A stretch of 64,000 nt of DNA from Nitrospirota bacterium (lineage in GTDB: Bacteria; Nitrospirota; Thermodesulfovibrionia; Thermodesulfovibrionales; Dissulfurispiraceae), in assembly GCA_040752355.1 (NCBI GenBank), contig JBFMHE010000015.1, forward strand, positions 28,496 through 92,495, read 5' to 3'. The translations under genes were made by a program, and so were the position numbers. Positions 53,124 through 62,169 of the stretch are shown in pieces. How positions within the stretch are numbered: the first letter of the stretch is position 1; every line of letters starts with the position of its first letter. The notes under the pieces were generated by a model that saw only the letters and a list, made by a program, of their open reading frames with translations, ran no database searches and was not told where the DNA came from.

Positions 53124-54152
53124 ATGGAAATGACAACAAAGAAAGACCATCAATTCATCGTCTCGGTCAGCCCGCATGTGAAGAGCGAGGAGACCACGAG
53201 CCGCATCATGTGGAGCGTGAGCGCGTCGCTCCTCCCTGCAACGGTGATGGGCATCTACTTCTTCGGCCCCCGCGCGGCGGTTACGGTTGCGCTCTGCATC
53301 ATCGCGGCCGCGCTGTCCGAATATATCTACCAGAAGGCGCTCAACCAGAAGATCACGGTCGGCGACGGCAGCGCTGTGCTGACAGGGCTCCTGCTCGGCA
53401 TGAACCTGCCGGCGTCGGTGCCGTTCTACATCCCGATCATCGGCTCCTTTGTGGCGATCGTCATTACCAAGCAGCTCTTCGGCGGGCTCGGCTTCAACGT
53501 CTTCAATCCCGCGCTCATCGGCCGCGCGTTCCTGCTCATTTCCTTCCCGAAGCTGATGACGATCTGGATCAAGCCGGATGCGGCCTTCGTAAAGATGGAT
53601 GCGGTGACGACCGCGACCCCCCTGGGTATATTGAAGGAAGAGGGCGTGGCGAAGCTGATGGAGGCCTTCGGCGACAAGATCAACCTTTATGCGGAGCTCT
53701 TCGTGGGGCACCGCGCAGGTTCGATCGGCGAGACCTCGTCGATCGCGCTGCTCATCGGCGCCGCCTTCCTTCTCTACCGCGGCTACATCTCGTGGCATAT
53801 CCCGGTCTCGTTCCTCGGCACCGCGGCGGTGATCGCCTGGGTCTTCGGCGCCAAGGGCGCGCTCTTCGCCGGCGACCCGATCGTGCACCTCCTGAGCGGC
53901 GGCATGCTCCTCGGCGCGTTCTTCATGGCCACCGATTACGTCACCTGTCCTTCGGTCAAGAAGGGACAAATCCTCTTCGGCATCGGCTGCGGCTTCCTGA
54001 CAATGCTCATCCGTTTGAAGGGAGGCTATCCCGAGGGCGTCATGTTCGCGATCCTCATCATGAACTGCTTCGCCCCTCTCATCGACCGCGGTTTCAAGAC
54101 GAAGGTCTTCGGGGCGGTCAAACCGGCCAAGGCAAAGGAGGCGACGAAATGA
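53124..54152 (+). CDS. rnfD: Rnf complex subunit D
   Basis: 342 residues from ATG 53124 (AAGGAG upstream). About nine membrane helices, with DGSAVLTGLLLGMNLP, GGLGFNVFNPALIGRAFLL and the covalent flavin threonine region DAVTTATPLG. Part of the ion-translocating membrane core. The stop overlaps rnfG as ATGA. Confidence 0.96.
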   Translation: MEMTTKKDHQFIVSVSPHVKSEETTSRIMWSVSASLLPATVMGIYFFGPRAAVTVALCIIAAALSEYIYQKALNQKITVGDGSAVLTGLLLGMNLPASVPFYIPIIGSFVAIVITKQLFGGLGFNVFNPALIGRAFLLISFPKLMTIWIKPDAAFVKMDAVTTATPLGILKEEGVAKLMEAFGDKINLYAELFVGHRAGSIGETSSIALLIGAAFLLYRGYISWHIPVSFLGTAAVIAWVFGAKGALFAGDPIVHLLSGGMLLGAFFMATDYVTCPSVKKGQILFGIGCGFLTMLIRLKGGYPEGVMFAILIMNCFAPLIDRGFKTKVFGAVKPAKAKEATK

Positions 54153-54742
54153 CCGGCAAAGATATCCTGAAGGTAACCCTCAATCTCGTCATCATCTACC
54201 TTTTCGGCGGACTCATCCTGGCAGGGGTCTACGCCAAGACCTCGCCGATCATGTTCAGAAACGAGGTCATCAAGAAGGAGAAGGCGCTGAAAGCGCTTGC
54301 GCCGGAAGCTGACGCTGTCGAGAAGCTGGGCGACTGGACTCCCCACGGCAAGAAGGCCGAGTACTTCGCTGCGAAGAAGGACGGCGCCGTCATCGGCTAC
54401 GTTATCCAGTCCTTCGGCAAGGGCTATTCGGGGTACATCAACACGTTCACTGCTGTGGACAAAGAGTTCAGGGTGCAGAAGATCGATATACTCGGCCACA
54501 CCGAGACCCCGGGATTGGGAGATGAGATAGAGCTCGATTACTTCAAGGACCGGCTCAAGGGAAAAGACGTGGACCATTTGAAGGTGGTGAAGACCGAGAC
54601 TGCGGAGTACGTCGAAGCCATCTCGGGGGCGACGATCTCGACTAGGGCGGTCACCGAGGATGCCGTGAAAAACGGCGTCAGCTTTCTTATAAAGACGGTA
54701 AGAGAGGGAGGAGCGGCAGATGGCGCAGGAAAGCACAACTAA
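54149..54742 (+). CDS. rnfG: Rnf complex subunit G
   Basis: 197 residues: one N-terminal membrane helix, a periplasmic domain, GHTETPGLGDEIE, and SGATISTRAVTEDAV where the second threonine binds FMN covalently. It overlaps rnfD by 4 bases and rnfE by 23 bases. Confidence 0.96.
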   Translation: MTGKDILKVTLNLVIIYLFGGLILAGVYAKTSPIMFRNEVIKKEKALKALAPEADAVEKLGDWTPHGKKAEYFAAKKDGAVIGYVIQSFGKGYSGYINTFTAVDKEFRVQKIDILGHTETPGLGDEIELDYFKDRLKGKDVDHLKVVKTETAEYVEAISGATISTRAVTEDAVKNGVSFLIKTVREGGAADGAGKHN

Positions 54743-55379
54743 TTACGTAGAGCTTATCACCAACGGACTGGTAAAAGAGAATACCATATTCAAGCTTGCC
54801 CTCAGTCTCTGCCCTTCGATCGCGGTGACGAACAGCCTGAAGAACGGCGTTCTCATGGGCGTCGCGGTGCTCTTCGTGCAGGTGATGGTGAACATCACCA
54901 TCTCGGCGCTGAAGGGGGTTATCCACCCCAAGGTCAGGCTGCCCATATTCATGCTCGTCATCTCGGGATGGGTGACGGTGACCGATATGTCGATGGCCGC
55001 CTTCGTGCCCGATGTCTACCGGCAGATGGGGCTGTACATCCAGCTCATCGTCGCCTTTGCCTCCATCCTCGCCCGCGCGGAGATGTTCGCGAGCAAGAAC
55101 CGTATCGCTCCCTCGATGGCCGACGGCATCGGGATGGGGCTCGGCTTCCTCTTCGCCCTTACCGTCATCAGCTTCTTCAGGGAGCTGATCGGGAAAGGCG
55201 CGCTCTGGGGCGTTCCGATCGTGAACGCAAAGCCGCTGCTGATCGCCATTCTCCCCGCAGGGGGCTTTTTTGCGGTGGGGCTCCTGATGGCCCTCTTCAA
55301 CTGGCTCGATGCACGGTACAAAGAGAAGAGCGCACGCGCTGCGAGCGCCCCTGCCGCAAGCGCGCCTGCCGCTCACTAA
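54720..55379 (+). CDS. rnfE: Rnf complex subunit E
   Basis: 219 residues, six membrane helices, with LCPSIAVTNSLKNGV and the family stretch NRIAPSMADGIGMGLGF. The C-terminal tail (ARAASAPAASAPAAH) is an Ala/Pro extension not usual in RnfE. RnfE and RnfA form the membrane pair that holds a 2Fe-2S cluster. Confidence 0.95.
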   Translation: MAQESTTNYVELITNGLVKENTIFKLALSLCPSIAVTNSLKNGVLMGVAVLFVQVMVNITISALKGVIHPKVRLPIFMLVISGWVTVTDMSMAAFVPDVYRQMGLYIQLIVAFASILARAEMFASKNRIAPSMADGIGMGLGFLFALTVISFFRELIGKGALWGVPIVNAKPLLIAILPAGGFFAVGLLMALFNWLDARYKEKSARAASAPAASAPAAH

Positions 55380-55391
55380 AGGAGGAGAACG

Positions 55392-55985
55392 ATGGACGGC
55401 GAATTCACCAAACTGTTTCAGCTGGTCGTTTCGGCCTCGCTGATAAACAATTTCGTCTTTACCCGGTTCCTCGGTCTCTGCATCTTCTTCGGCGTCTCGA
55501 AGAAGATGGAGACGGCGGTGGGCATGAGCATTACCTTTACGGCGGTCATGATGATCAGCGCAGCGCTGAGCTGGGTCGTCTACAACTACATGATGGTCCC
55601 GCTCGATATCACGTTCCTGAAGATCATCGTCTTCATCGGCATCATCGCCGGCCTCGTTCAGGCGTCGGATACGATCATGAGAAAGATCGCCCCGGGGCTC
55701 TATTATAAGCTCGGCATCTATCTTGCCCTTATCTCGACGAACTGCATCATCCTGGCGGTTCCGCTGGTCAATGCAGGCGAGCACTACAACTTTATCCAGA
55801 GCCTCGCCTTCGGGCTCGGCTCCGGCATAGGCTTCGCGCTCGCCCTGATCATCATGGCGAGCATCCGCGAGAAGCTCGAGCTTGCCGATGTGCCGAAGCC
55901 GTTCAGGGGCCTTCCCATGGCGTTTGTGGTGACCGGGCTGATCGCCCTGGCGTTCACCGGATTTTCGGGACTGATTACCCTGTAA
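55392..55985 (+). CDS. rnfA: Rnf complex subunit A
   Basis: 197 residues, six membrane helices, with NNFVFTRFLGLCIFFGVSKK and LISTNCIILAVPL, where conserved cysteines bind the RnfA/E cluster. AAAGGAGGAG lies before the ATG. Confidence 0.96.
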   Translation: MDGEFTKLFQLVVSASLINNFVFTRFLGLCIFFGVSKKMETAVGMSITFTAVMMISAALSWVVYNYMMVPLDITFLKIIVFIGIIAGLVQASDTIMRKIAPGLYYKLGIYLALISTNCIILAVPLVNAGEHYNFIQSLAFGLGSGIGFALALIIMASIREKLELADVPKPFRGLPMAFVVTGLIALAFTGFSGLITL

Positions 55986-56049
55986 TAAGCTATAATAAAA
56001 GAGGAAGTTTGCCGTATCAATTAACGTACAAAGAAACAAAGGAGTAGAG

Positions 56050-57237
56050 ATGTCTACCATTCCGATGCTACATAAAAGAAAAGCAGTTCCCGGTATGCTC
56101 CTTTTTATTTGTGCCGTCGCCGCACTCGCCCTCTTCTGTCCCTCGCTCGCTTCGGCAGGCGTCGGAGGCGGAGTCGAGGCCAAGGAGCGTGTCGATTTCA
56201 TCCCCCTCGTGAAGTTCACCCTCATATTCCTTGCGGGCCTCGGGACGGTCTTCGGGGCCGGCCTCGCGTTCGCCTCGAAGAAGTTCGCTGTCAAGATCGA
56301 CCCCCGGGTCGAGCAGGTGAAAGATTGCCTTGCCCACGCGCACTGCGGTGCCTGCGGCTATGCGGGCTGCGAACAGTACGCCGAGGCGGTCGTGAATAAT
56401 CCGGAGGTATCCCCCGCGCTCTGCATTCCCGCGGGCGCAAAAGGAGCCGAGAAGGTCGCCCTGATCACCGGCAAGAAAGCGGAAGTGAAGGAGCCGGAGT
56501 TCGCCCGTGTGATGTGCCAGGGCGGCTCGAGCAGGTCGACGAAGCGCTTCAAATACGAGGGGGTAGAAGACTGCCGGGCTGCGGTGCTCGCGGGCGGCGG
56601 CGACAAGGCATGCATCTATGGATGCCTCGGGTACGGGACCTGCGCAAAGGTCTGCCCCTTCGGCGCCATTTCGATGAGCGGCGATAACCTCCCGGTGATC
56701 GACATGGCGAAGTGCACGGGCTGCAGAAAGTGCGAATCTGCCTGCCCCAAGCGGGTTATCGAGGTGCTCCCCGCTTCGAAGGCGGTCCTCGTTGCGTGCC
56801 ATTCGAAGGACAAGGGCGTAGAGGTGCGGAAGAACTGCCAGGTCGGCTGCATCGCCTGTGGCAAGTGCGCGAAGGTCTGCCCCTTCGACGCGGCAAAGGT
56901 CGAGAGCAATCTCTCACGGATAGATCTGGGCAAGTGCAGGGTCTGCGGCCAGTGTGTCGCTGTCTGCCCGACCAAGGCGGTCGTCGACTTCATTCCCCAG
57001 CGGCCCAAGGCGGCGGTCACGGATAAATGCATCGGCTGCCAGATCTGCTCGAAAGTCTGCCCGGTCAACGCTGCGAGCGGAGAGCCGAAGAAGAAGCACG
57101 CCGTGGACCAGAGCAGGTGCGTCGGCTGCGGCATTTGCACGGCAAAGTGCCCGGTGCAGGCCATCGAGGGCACCTTCAATACCGCAGCGGTGCTCGCCGC
57201 AGCAGCAGCCAGGAAGCAGAAAGCAGCAGCAGCGTAG
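56050..57237 (+). CDS. rnfB: Rnf complex subunit B, extended ferredoxin form
   Basis: 395 residues. After a signal-like hydrophobic segment (about 15-36) comes a second helix (about 52-70), then the RnfB Fe-S domain CGACGYAGCEQYAEAV. Six further cysteine motifs follow: CIYGCLGYGTCAKVCP, CTGCRKCESACP, CIACGKCAKVCP, CRVCGQCVAVCP, CIGCQICSKVCP and CVGCGICTAKCP. RnfB takes electrons from ferredoxin. Cluster-rich RnfB proteins occur in acetogens, and the second hydrophobic segment is unusual. It closes the operon, 64 bp after rnfA. Confidence 0.95.
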   Translation: MSTIPMLHKRKAVPGMLLFICAVAALALFCPSLASAGVGGGVEAKERVDFIPLVKFTLIFLAGLGTVFGAGLAFASKKFAVKIDPRVEQVKDCLAHAHCGACGYAGCEQYAEAVVNNPEVSPALCIPAGAKGAEKVALITGKKAEVKEPEFARVMCQGGSSRSTKRFKYEGVEDCRAAVLAGGGDKACIYGCLGYGTCAKVCPFGAISMSGDNLPVIDMAKCTGCRKCESACPKRVIEVLPASKAVLVACHSKDKGVEVRKNCQVGCIACGKCAKVCPFDAAKVESNLSRIDLGKCRVCGQCVAVCPTKAVVDFIPQRPKAAVTDKCIGCQICSKVCPVNAASGEPKKKHAVDQSRCVGCGICTAKCPVQAIEGTFNTAAVLAAAAARKQKAAAA

Positions 57238-57270
57238 TCCTTTCCCAAAAGCAGAGAGTAAACTTTTTCG

Positions 57271-57312
57271 AGAGTTCGCCGATTAAAAGAGGAGGCGAAC
57301 TCTTGACTTTTC
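57271..57312 (+). terminator. Terminator-like hairpin after rnfB
   Basis: AGAGTTCGCC (57271-57280) pairs with GGCGAACTCT (57294-57303) around a 13-base loop, followed by TGACTTTT. A modest U-tract makes it a likely but not certain end of the rnf transcript. Confidence 0.55.
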
Positions 57313-57332
57313 AGGGGCGCTTAAGGTACAAA
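57303..57332 (+). promoter_or_regulatory. Candidate promoter of the second lytic transglycosylase gene
   Basis: TTGACT (57303) and TACAAA (57327) are spaced 18 bp. The start point would lie about 8 bases before the ATG at 57347; no ribosome site is evident. Confidence 0.4.
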
Positions 57333-57346
57333 TACACGGTCTCCTT

Positions 57347-59059
57347 ATGAAACGGTACAGCGGCTCCATAGGAATTACTTTTCTCGTGATGCTCTTCCTC
57401 TTCATGAGCGCCTTCTCCACTGCTGATGCGGTGAGAGGGCTGCTCTGGGCTGCCGAACCGGAGCCCCTCATGACAGGAGAGGAGCCCGAAAGGGAGCAGG
57501 CCATCTCTGTCGCGGCTTCCGTTGTCGTAGAGCACTCGGCGGAAGAGGTCATCTCCGTGCCCCCTCCCGAAGCGGCGGCCGGGCAGGCGACTCACAGCGC
57601 GCCGAATGACGGCGGACAGAACGAAGCCCCCTCCAGTGCTAAACCCAAGAATTCCGCCGATAAGAAGTCATCGACTAAAGTAACCGGAGCACCATTACAA
57701 TCTCAGGCTCAGGCCCAGGTCCAGGCCCAGGCCCAGGTCAAGGCGGGGCAGGCTGCGCCGGGCGTTGTCGAGGGCGATAAGCAGGTCTCTGCAGCCGCCC
57801 CCGCCGAAAAGCAGGGACCAGCCGCGCCGCCCCTGATCGATACTTCCCATATGACCAACGAGACGGCGATGAAGGCGGTAGAGCGCAATATTACCCTCTT
57901 CAAGGACAGGCTCAAAGAACGCTTCTCGGTCTGGCTCGAGCGGTCGGCACGCTACGTGGAGATCATGAAAGATGTGCTCAGGGAAAAGAACCTTCCCGAA
58001 GAGCTGGTCTTCCTGCCGATCGTCGAGAGCGGGTTCAACCTGAATGCCTATTCGAGCGCCCGGGCGGTCGGCCCGTGGCAGTTCATTGCCGCGACCGCGA
58101 AGCGCTACGGACTGGTGATCGACTGGTGGCGCGACGAGCGAAAAGACCCGGTCAAATCCACCAGGGCCGCTGCAGACTACCTCAAGGACCTCTACAAGAT
58201 GTTCGGCTCCTGGAATCTCGCCCTCGCCGCGTACAATGCCGGCGAGGGGAGGATCATGCGGGCTCTTAAAAAGACCGACACCGGCGACTACTGGTCGCTC
58301 ATCGATACGAAGCAGCTCGCTGCCGAGACAAGGGAGTATGTGCCCCGCTATATCGCGGCGACGATGATCGCCCATACGCCGGAGGAGTATGGATTCGAAA
58401 ACCTGGAATACCATGAGCCTCTCGAATATGACGAGGTGACCATACACGCGCCCCTCGATGTCGATATTATCGCGCGATGCGCTGAATGCACGGTGAAAGA
58501 GATACGGGAGTTGAATCCCGAGCTGAGAAGGTGGAGCACGCCTCCCAATGTCCCGCAGTACACGATCCGCATCCCGGCGGGAAGCAAAGAGGCTTTTCAG
58601 AAGAGCCTCGCCTCGATCCCCAAGGAGGAGCGGTTTACGGTCGACACCTATATCGCCAGGAAAGGCGATTCGGTCAGGAAGATCGCCCAGAGGACGGGAA
58701 CGCCGGTAAGCGCGATCCTCGCCCTGAACTCGCTGTCGGGCATCGAGCGGATCAGCGCAGGAGAGGTGATAAAGCTTCCGCCGCAGGAGAAGTTTTCCGC
58801 TGACCTCGATGACCGGAACGATATGCGCAGCCTGGCGAAGAAGGCGGTGTACAAGAAGCGGGTGGCGGATAAAGAGGAGAAGAAGCGCATCGGCAAACGG
58901 GGGAAGAAGAGCACGCAGAAGGCCGAGGTGAGGACGAAGAGCAAGAAGGCGAAGAGCGCCGGCATTGCCAAGAAAAAGACCTCAACCGCCAAGAGCGCCG
59001 GAACCGCAAAAGTGAAGAGCAAGGCGAAGAAGAGTAAAGTAAAAACAAAGAGGGCCTGA
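57347..59059 (+). CDS. MltD-like lytic transglycosylase with LysM and histone-like tail
   Basis: 570 residues: signal peptide, an Ala/Pro/Gln-rich spacer (about 60-160) including QAQAQVQAQAQV, an SLT domain (LPIVESGFNLNAYS with the catalytic Glu, GPWQFIAATAKRYGL, ALAAYNAGEGRI), two LysM-type regions (about 385-420 and 425-475), and an unusual 90-residue Lys/Ala tail (KKAKSAGIAKKKTSTAKSAG and similar). It cuts murein in the periplasm. The tail may bind anionic polymers. Related to the 262-residue enzyme at 30540. Confidence 0.9.
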   Translation: MKRYSGSIGITFLVMLFLFMSAFSTADAVRGLLWAAEPEPLMTGEEPEREQAISVAASVVVEHSAEEVISVPPPEAAAGQATHSAPNDGGQNEAPSSAKPKNSADKKSSTKVTGAPLQSQAQAQVQAQAQVKAGQAAPGVVEGDKQVSAAAPAEKQGPAAPPLIDTSHMTNETAMKAVERNITLFKDRLKERFSVWLERSARYVEIMKDVLREKNLPEELVFLPIVESGFNLNAYSSARAVGPWQFIAATAKRYGLVIDWWRDERKDPVKSTRAAADYLKDLYKMFGSWNLALAAYNAGEGRIMRALKKTDTGDYWSLIDTKQLAAETREYVPRYIAATMIAHTPEEYGFENLEYHEPLEYDEVTIHAPLDVDIIARCAECTVKEIRELNPELRRWSTPPNVPQYTIRIPAGSKEAFQKSLASIPKEERFTVDTYIARKGDSVRKIAQRTGTPVSAILALNSLSGIERISAGEVIKLPPQEKFSADLDDRNDMRSLAKKAVYKKRVADKEEKKRIGKRGKKSTQKAEVRTKSKKAKSAGIAKKKTSTAKSAGTAKVKSKAKKSKVKTKRA

Positions 59060-59137
59060 GCACACGGCCCTCTCCCCTGTTGTCCCTCCAGCAGCATCCC
59101 TTCTCCAAAGTGCCTGCCCCTGCTGCTCCGGTTGCGA

Positions 59138-59527
59138 TCAATAGCCGTAGTCGCCGGTCTCGATACTCACGAGCCTTCCGTTCTCGAAGGTCAGGTAGCG
59201 GATGAAGGACGTCGGCCCCAGGTTGTAGGTCCACTCCTCGATCTCGACGAACACCTCGACAAAGAGGGGCTCCCGGTACTTCTCTCGTTCCCTCTGTCTT
59301 TCGTACCCCCGGGGCGGGAAGAGGTCCCGGTAAAAGTCGCGCGCGATCCTCTTCTCGTAGCGCACCTCCTTATCGGCAGGCTCCCCGCATTTGGCGCGGA
59401 CCGAGGCCCTCGTCTCGCCGATCGTCACGATCCGCGAGCCGCACCGGAGGGAGTCGAGGGCAAAAGAGGCGGTGTGGAGCACCAAAAGAGAAAGCAAGGT
59501 TATCGCATATATCCATAGGTTCTTCAT
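59138..59527 (-). CDS. Exported DUF2845 family protein
   Basis: 129 residues with a signal peptide (LWIYAITLLSLLVLHTASFA) then LRCGSRIVTIGETRASVRAKCGEP, the DUF2845 hallmark with two cysteines likely to form a disulfide, and WTYNLGPTSFIRYLTFENGRLVSIETGDYGY at the end. Function unknown. GGGGATC precedes the ATG. Confidence 0.85.
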   Translation of the reverse strand: MKNLWIYAITLLSLLVLHTASFALDSLRCGSRIVTIGETRASVRAKCGEPADKEVRYEKRIARDFYRDLFPPRGYERQREREKYREPLFVEVFVEIEEWTYNLGPTSFIRYLTFENGRLVSIETGDYGY

Positions 59528-59710
59528 AGCACGATCCCCAAAGCAGCCGGCAAACGCAGTACCGGGAGAGGCAACGATTCCCCTCCCCTGCAGATGTCCT
59601 TATCTCTACTATACCAAATAGCGGTGAACCTGCTGTGAAAGGGGGGTGAAGGATTGTGAATTCAAGCGCATCGAGCGGTATGATGAGCGGGAGAAGCGCT
59701 TTCGGTCAAC

Positions 59711-59739
59711 AAAAAAGGGGCTCCGGAGCAGCCCCTTTT
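59711..59739. terminator. Bidirectional terminator near the TPR gene
   Basis: GGGGCT (59717-59722) pairs with AGCCCC (59730-59735), flanked by six A on the left and TTTT on the right. On the minus strand it ends the TPR gene transcript. Confidence 0.8.
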
Positions 59740-59774
59740 CTCATTCTCTATCGGCTCTACGGCAGCTGTTCCGG

Positions 59775-60455
59775 TCAGCTTCCGAGGCGGGCCTTCGCTT
59801 CGCTCACCGCTGCCGAGCGGGGAAACTTGTTGACGAGCTCCTGGTATTTCGCCTTCGCCTCTTCGGTCTTTCCCATCGACTCGAGGATTTTGCCGCTCTC
59901 GAGCAGGGCCATATCCTGGAACGGGCTGTCTTTTATGGCGGCGAGATTGTTGAAGGTGGTCAGGGCGTTGTTCACATCGCCTTTCTTCAGATAGGTCATT
60001 CCCAACTTATACGTCGCCAGCGGCATGATCCGGGGGTCGGAATAGCGGGCGGTAAGCTCCTTGAGCGTCGTGATCGCCTCGTCATAGTTGCCGAGCTCGT
60101 AGTGGCTGTTGGCGATGTAGAGCAGGGTCGCCGGGTTCTTCCTGGTGGCGTAGGACTCTTTGAACTTCTCGAGGGCGCTCTTGTACCGCTCGGCAGGAGC
60201 GGCAAAGGGGGCCTGGGTCATACCATGAAAGAGCTTGTAGCCCTCGTAGCGCAGCTCCTCGGCCCTCGATGTAGAGACGCTGTGATAGATGTAGAATCCC
60301 CCGACCGCTATGACGACTATGCCGAAAGCGAGGAGCGCATAGATCAGCGTGCGCTGTTGCCCCTTCAGCCGTTCCCGGATATCCTCGACGGTCTCCCTGA
60401 TATCGGTCTCTTCATAGTCGCTCTTCTTAACGTATTTTTTTATCGGTCTTGGCAT
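59775..60455 (-). CDS. Membrane-anchored TPR protein, YfgM-like
   Basis: 226 residues: a charged N terminus, one membrane helix (about 38-58), then four or so TPR units (ATLLYIANSHYELGNYDEAI, ATYKLGMTYLKKGDVNNAL, ALLESGKILESMGKTEEA). YfgM-type proteins assist periplasmic protein folding at the Sec translocon. GAGGGAGGG precedes the ATG. Only this topology and the repeats support the assignment. Confidence 0.8.
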   Translation of the reverse strand: MPRPIKKYVKKSDYEETDIRETVEDIRERLKGQQRTLIYALLAFGIVVIAVGGFYIYHSVSTSRAEELRYEGYKLFHGMTQAPFAAPAERYKSALEKFKESYATRKNPATLLYIANSHYELGNYDEAITTLKELTARYSDPRIMPLATYKLGMTYLKKGDVNNALTTFNNLAAIKDSPFQDMALLESGKILESMGKTEEAKAKYQELVNKFPRSAAVSEAKARLGS

Positions 60456-60514
60456 CTCGTTCCCTCCCTCGTGTGCCGGTGCGCTAATGATGAGCTTTTA
60501 TTTTACCATGGATA

Positions 60515-61168
60515 CTATGATTTGAGCGCTCTCTCGATGACGGTCCGCGCGTGGGCGAAGACCCCGTCCGCCTGGCGGTCGTCGAGCCCGGCAGCGCGGA
60601 GCACCTGGCGTGCAAAGGTCGTGGAGATGAGGTCCGACGGCGCATGGGCGTCGGTATTGATGGTGAGCGGAATGCCGTACTGCAGGGCGTATTTGGCCAC
60701 ATGGCCGTTCGAGAGACTGTGCCCTTTCCGCGCGGTGATCTCGAGGGTGATCCCGGTCTCCTTTGCACGGGAGAGGTCTTCGGTCGAGATGAGCCCGGGA
60801 TGGGCGAGAATATCCGCTCCCGACTCTATGGCCGCCCTGTTGGTCCCTTTGACTACCGGCTCCACCACGGTCTCTCCGTGAATGACCACGATCTTCGCCC
60901 CGAGCGAGCGCGCCTCCTTCACCAGGTCGGGGATGAGCGCCGGAGGCACATGGGTGAGCTCGGCGCCGGGGATGACGGCGAGCGGAACGTGCTTCTGCAA
61001 CGCCGCCACCGCTTTGACGATGCGCGGGATGATAAGGTCCAGGTTCGAATGGTCCATATGGTCGGTGATGGCGAGGGCCTCGTACCCCATCGCCGCCGCC
61101 CGCCGGATCAGCTCCGCCGGAATGAGCTCCCCGTCACTGAATATGCTGTGTGTATGGAGGTCTATCAT
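60515..61168 (-). CDS. PHP-domain phosphoesterase, histidinol phosphatase-like
   Basis: 217 residues from ATG 61168, where the family motif MIDLHTHSIFSDGELIP starts. Also visible are AITDHMDHSN, GAELTHVPP, HGETVVEPV, ILAHPGLIS, and NTDAHAPSDL as metal ligands. The family includes histidinol-phosphate and other phosphatases, and no his genes lie nearby, so the substrate is open. Distinct from the PHP protein at 35991. Confidence 0.87.
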   Translation of the reverse strand: MIDLHTHSIFSDGELIPAELIRRAAAMGYEALAITDHMDHSNLDLIIPRIVKAVAALQKHVPLAVIPGAELTHVPPALIPDLVKEARSLGAKIVVIHGETVVEPVVKGTNRAAIESGADILAHPGLISTEDLSRAKETGITLEITARKGHSLSNGHVAKYALQYGIPLTINTDAHAPSDLISTTFARQVLRAAGLDDRQADGVFAHARTVIERALKS

Positions 61169-61264
61169 TGCGCAATTGTTAAGAATACCGGAAAAATCGC
61201 TGAAAAGTAAAGACAACGGGGGGCGCGGGACTGCGGGCGCGACAGCCGGAAATCCCGGAAAAGA

Positions 61265-61293
61265 TTTACTAATGGAGCCCGGTACAGTACAAT
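61265..61293 (+). promoter_or_regulatory. cbbQ-like promoter, predicted leaderless
   Basis: TTTACT (61265) and TACAAT (61288) are spaced 17 bp. The expected start coincides with the ATG at 61300, and no Shine-Dalgarno is present. Confidence 0.45.
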
Positions 61294-61299
61294 TTAACT

Positions 61300-62118
61300 A
61301 TGCATATGAAGGCCGATATCGTCAAGATAGAAGAGTACCTGATCGAGGAGGAGCCTTACTATCTCGAGGTCAACGGAGAGAAAGCGCTCTTCGAAGCAGG
61401 GTACAGGAACCGCATCCCCGTGCTGCTCAAGGGGCCGACCGGCTGCGGCAAGACACGTTTCATGGAGTACATGGCCTGGCAGTTCAAGCGTCCGCTCGTG
61501 ACGGTATCGTGCCATGACGACCTTACCGTCTCTGACCTCGTCGGGAGATATCTCATCCGCGGCGACGAGACGGAGTGGGTGGACGGCCCGCTGACGAGGG
61601 CGGTCAAGGCGGGCGGGTTCTGCTATCTCGATGAAATCGTCGAGGCGAGAAAGGATACGACCGTCGTGATCCACCCTCTCGCCGACCATCGGCGGATCCT
61701 CCCCATCGAAAAGCGCGGGGAGATACTGACCGCCTCGCCCGAGTTCCTCCTCGCCATCTCGTACAATCCGGGATACCAGAGCGTGCTGAAGGACCTGAAG
61801 CAGAGCACCCGGCAGCGGTTCCTCGCCATTGAATTCAACTACCCGCAGCGGGAGCTCGAGATGGAGATCGTCGTGCACGAGACCGGGGTGCCGATGCGTG
61901 TCGCCGAGCTGCTCGTCAGTTTTGCAGAGAAGACCAGGAATCTCGTGGATGCGGGGCTTACCGAGGGGGCGAGCACGAGGCTTCTCATTCATGCCGCACG
62001 TCTGATCCGCTCGGATATTCCGCCGAGAAAGGCGTGCGAAGTGGCGATATCCGAGGCCCTTACCGATGACCACGAGATGCTGAAGGCCCTCTCCGAGATT
62101 GTCCAGTCGCTGTTCTGA
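61300..62118 (+). CDS. CbbQ/NirQ/NorQ-type AAA+ ATPase
   Basis: 272 residues: Walker A GPTGCGKTRFMEYMAW, Walker B GGFCYLDEIVEARKD, and the NYPQRELEMEIV region typical of CbbQ/NorQ. These MoxR-type chaperones act with a VWA partner to remodel Rubisco or nitric oxide and other metal enzymes. The partner gene follows 51 bp downstream. The start may also be MKADIVK at 61306. Confidence 0.92.
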   Translation: MHMKADIVKIEEYLIEEEPYYLEVNGEKALFEAGYRNRIPVLLKGPTGCGKTRFMEYMAWQFKRPLVTVSCHDDLTVSDLVGRYLIRGDETEWVDGPLTRAVKAGGFCYLDEIVEARKDTTVVIHPLADHRRILPIEKRGEILTASPEFLLAISYNPGYQSVLKDLKQSTRQRFLAIEFNYPQRELEMEIVVHETGVPMRVAELLVSFAEKTRNLVDAGLTEGASTRLLIHAARLIRSDIPPRKACEVAISEALTDDHEMLKALSEIVQSLF

Positions 62119-62169
62119 GTTCCCGGTTCCGTACGGAACCTAACCTCCGCTGCCGTACTCCTGACCCCT

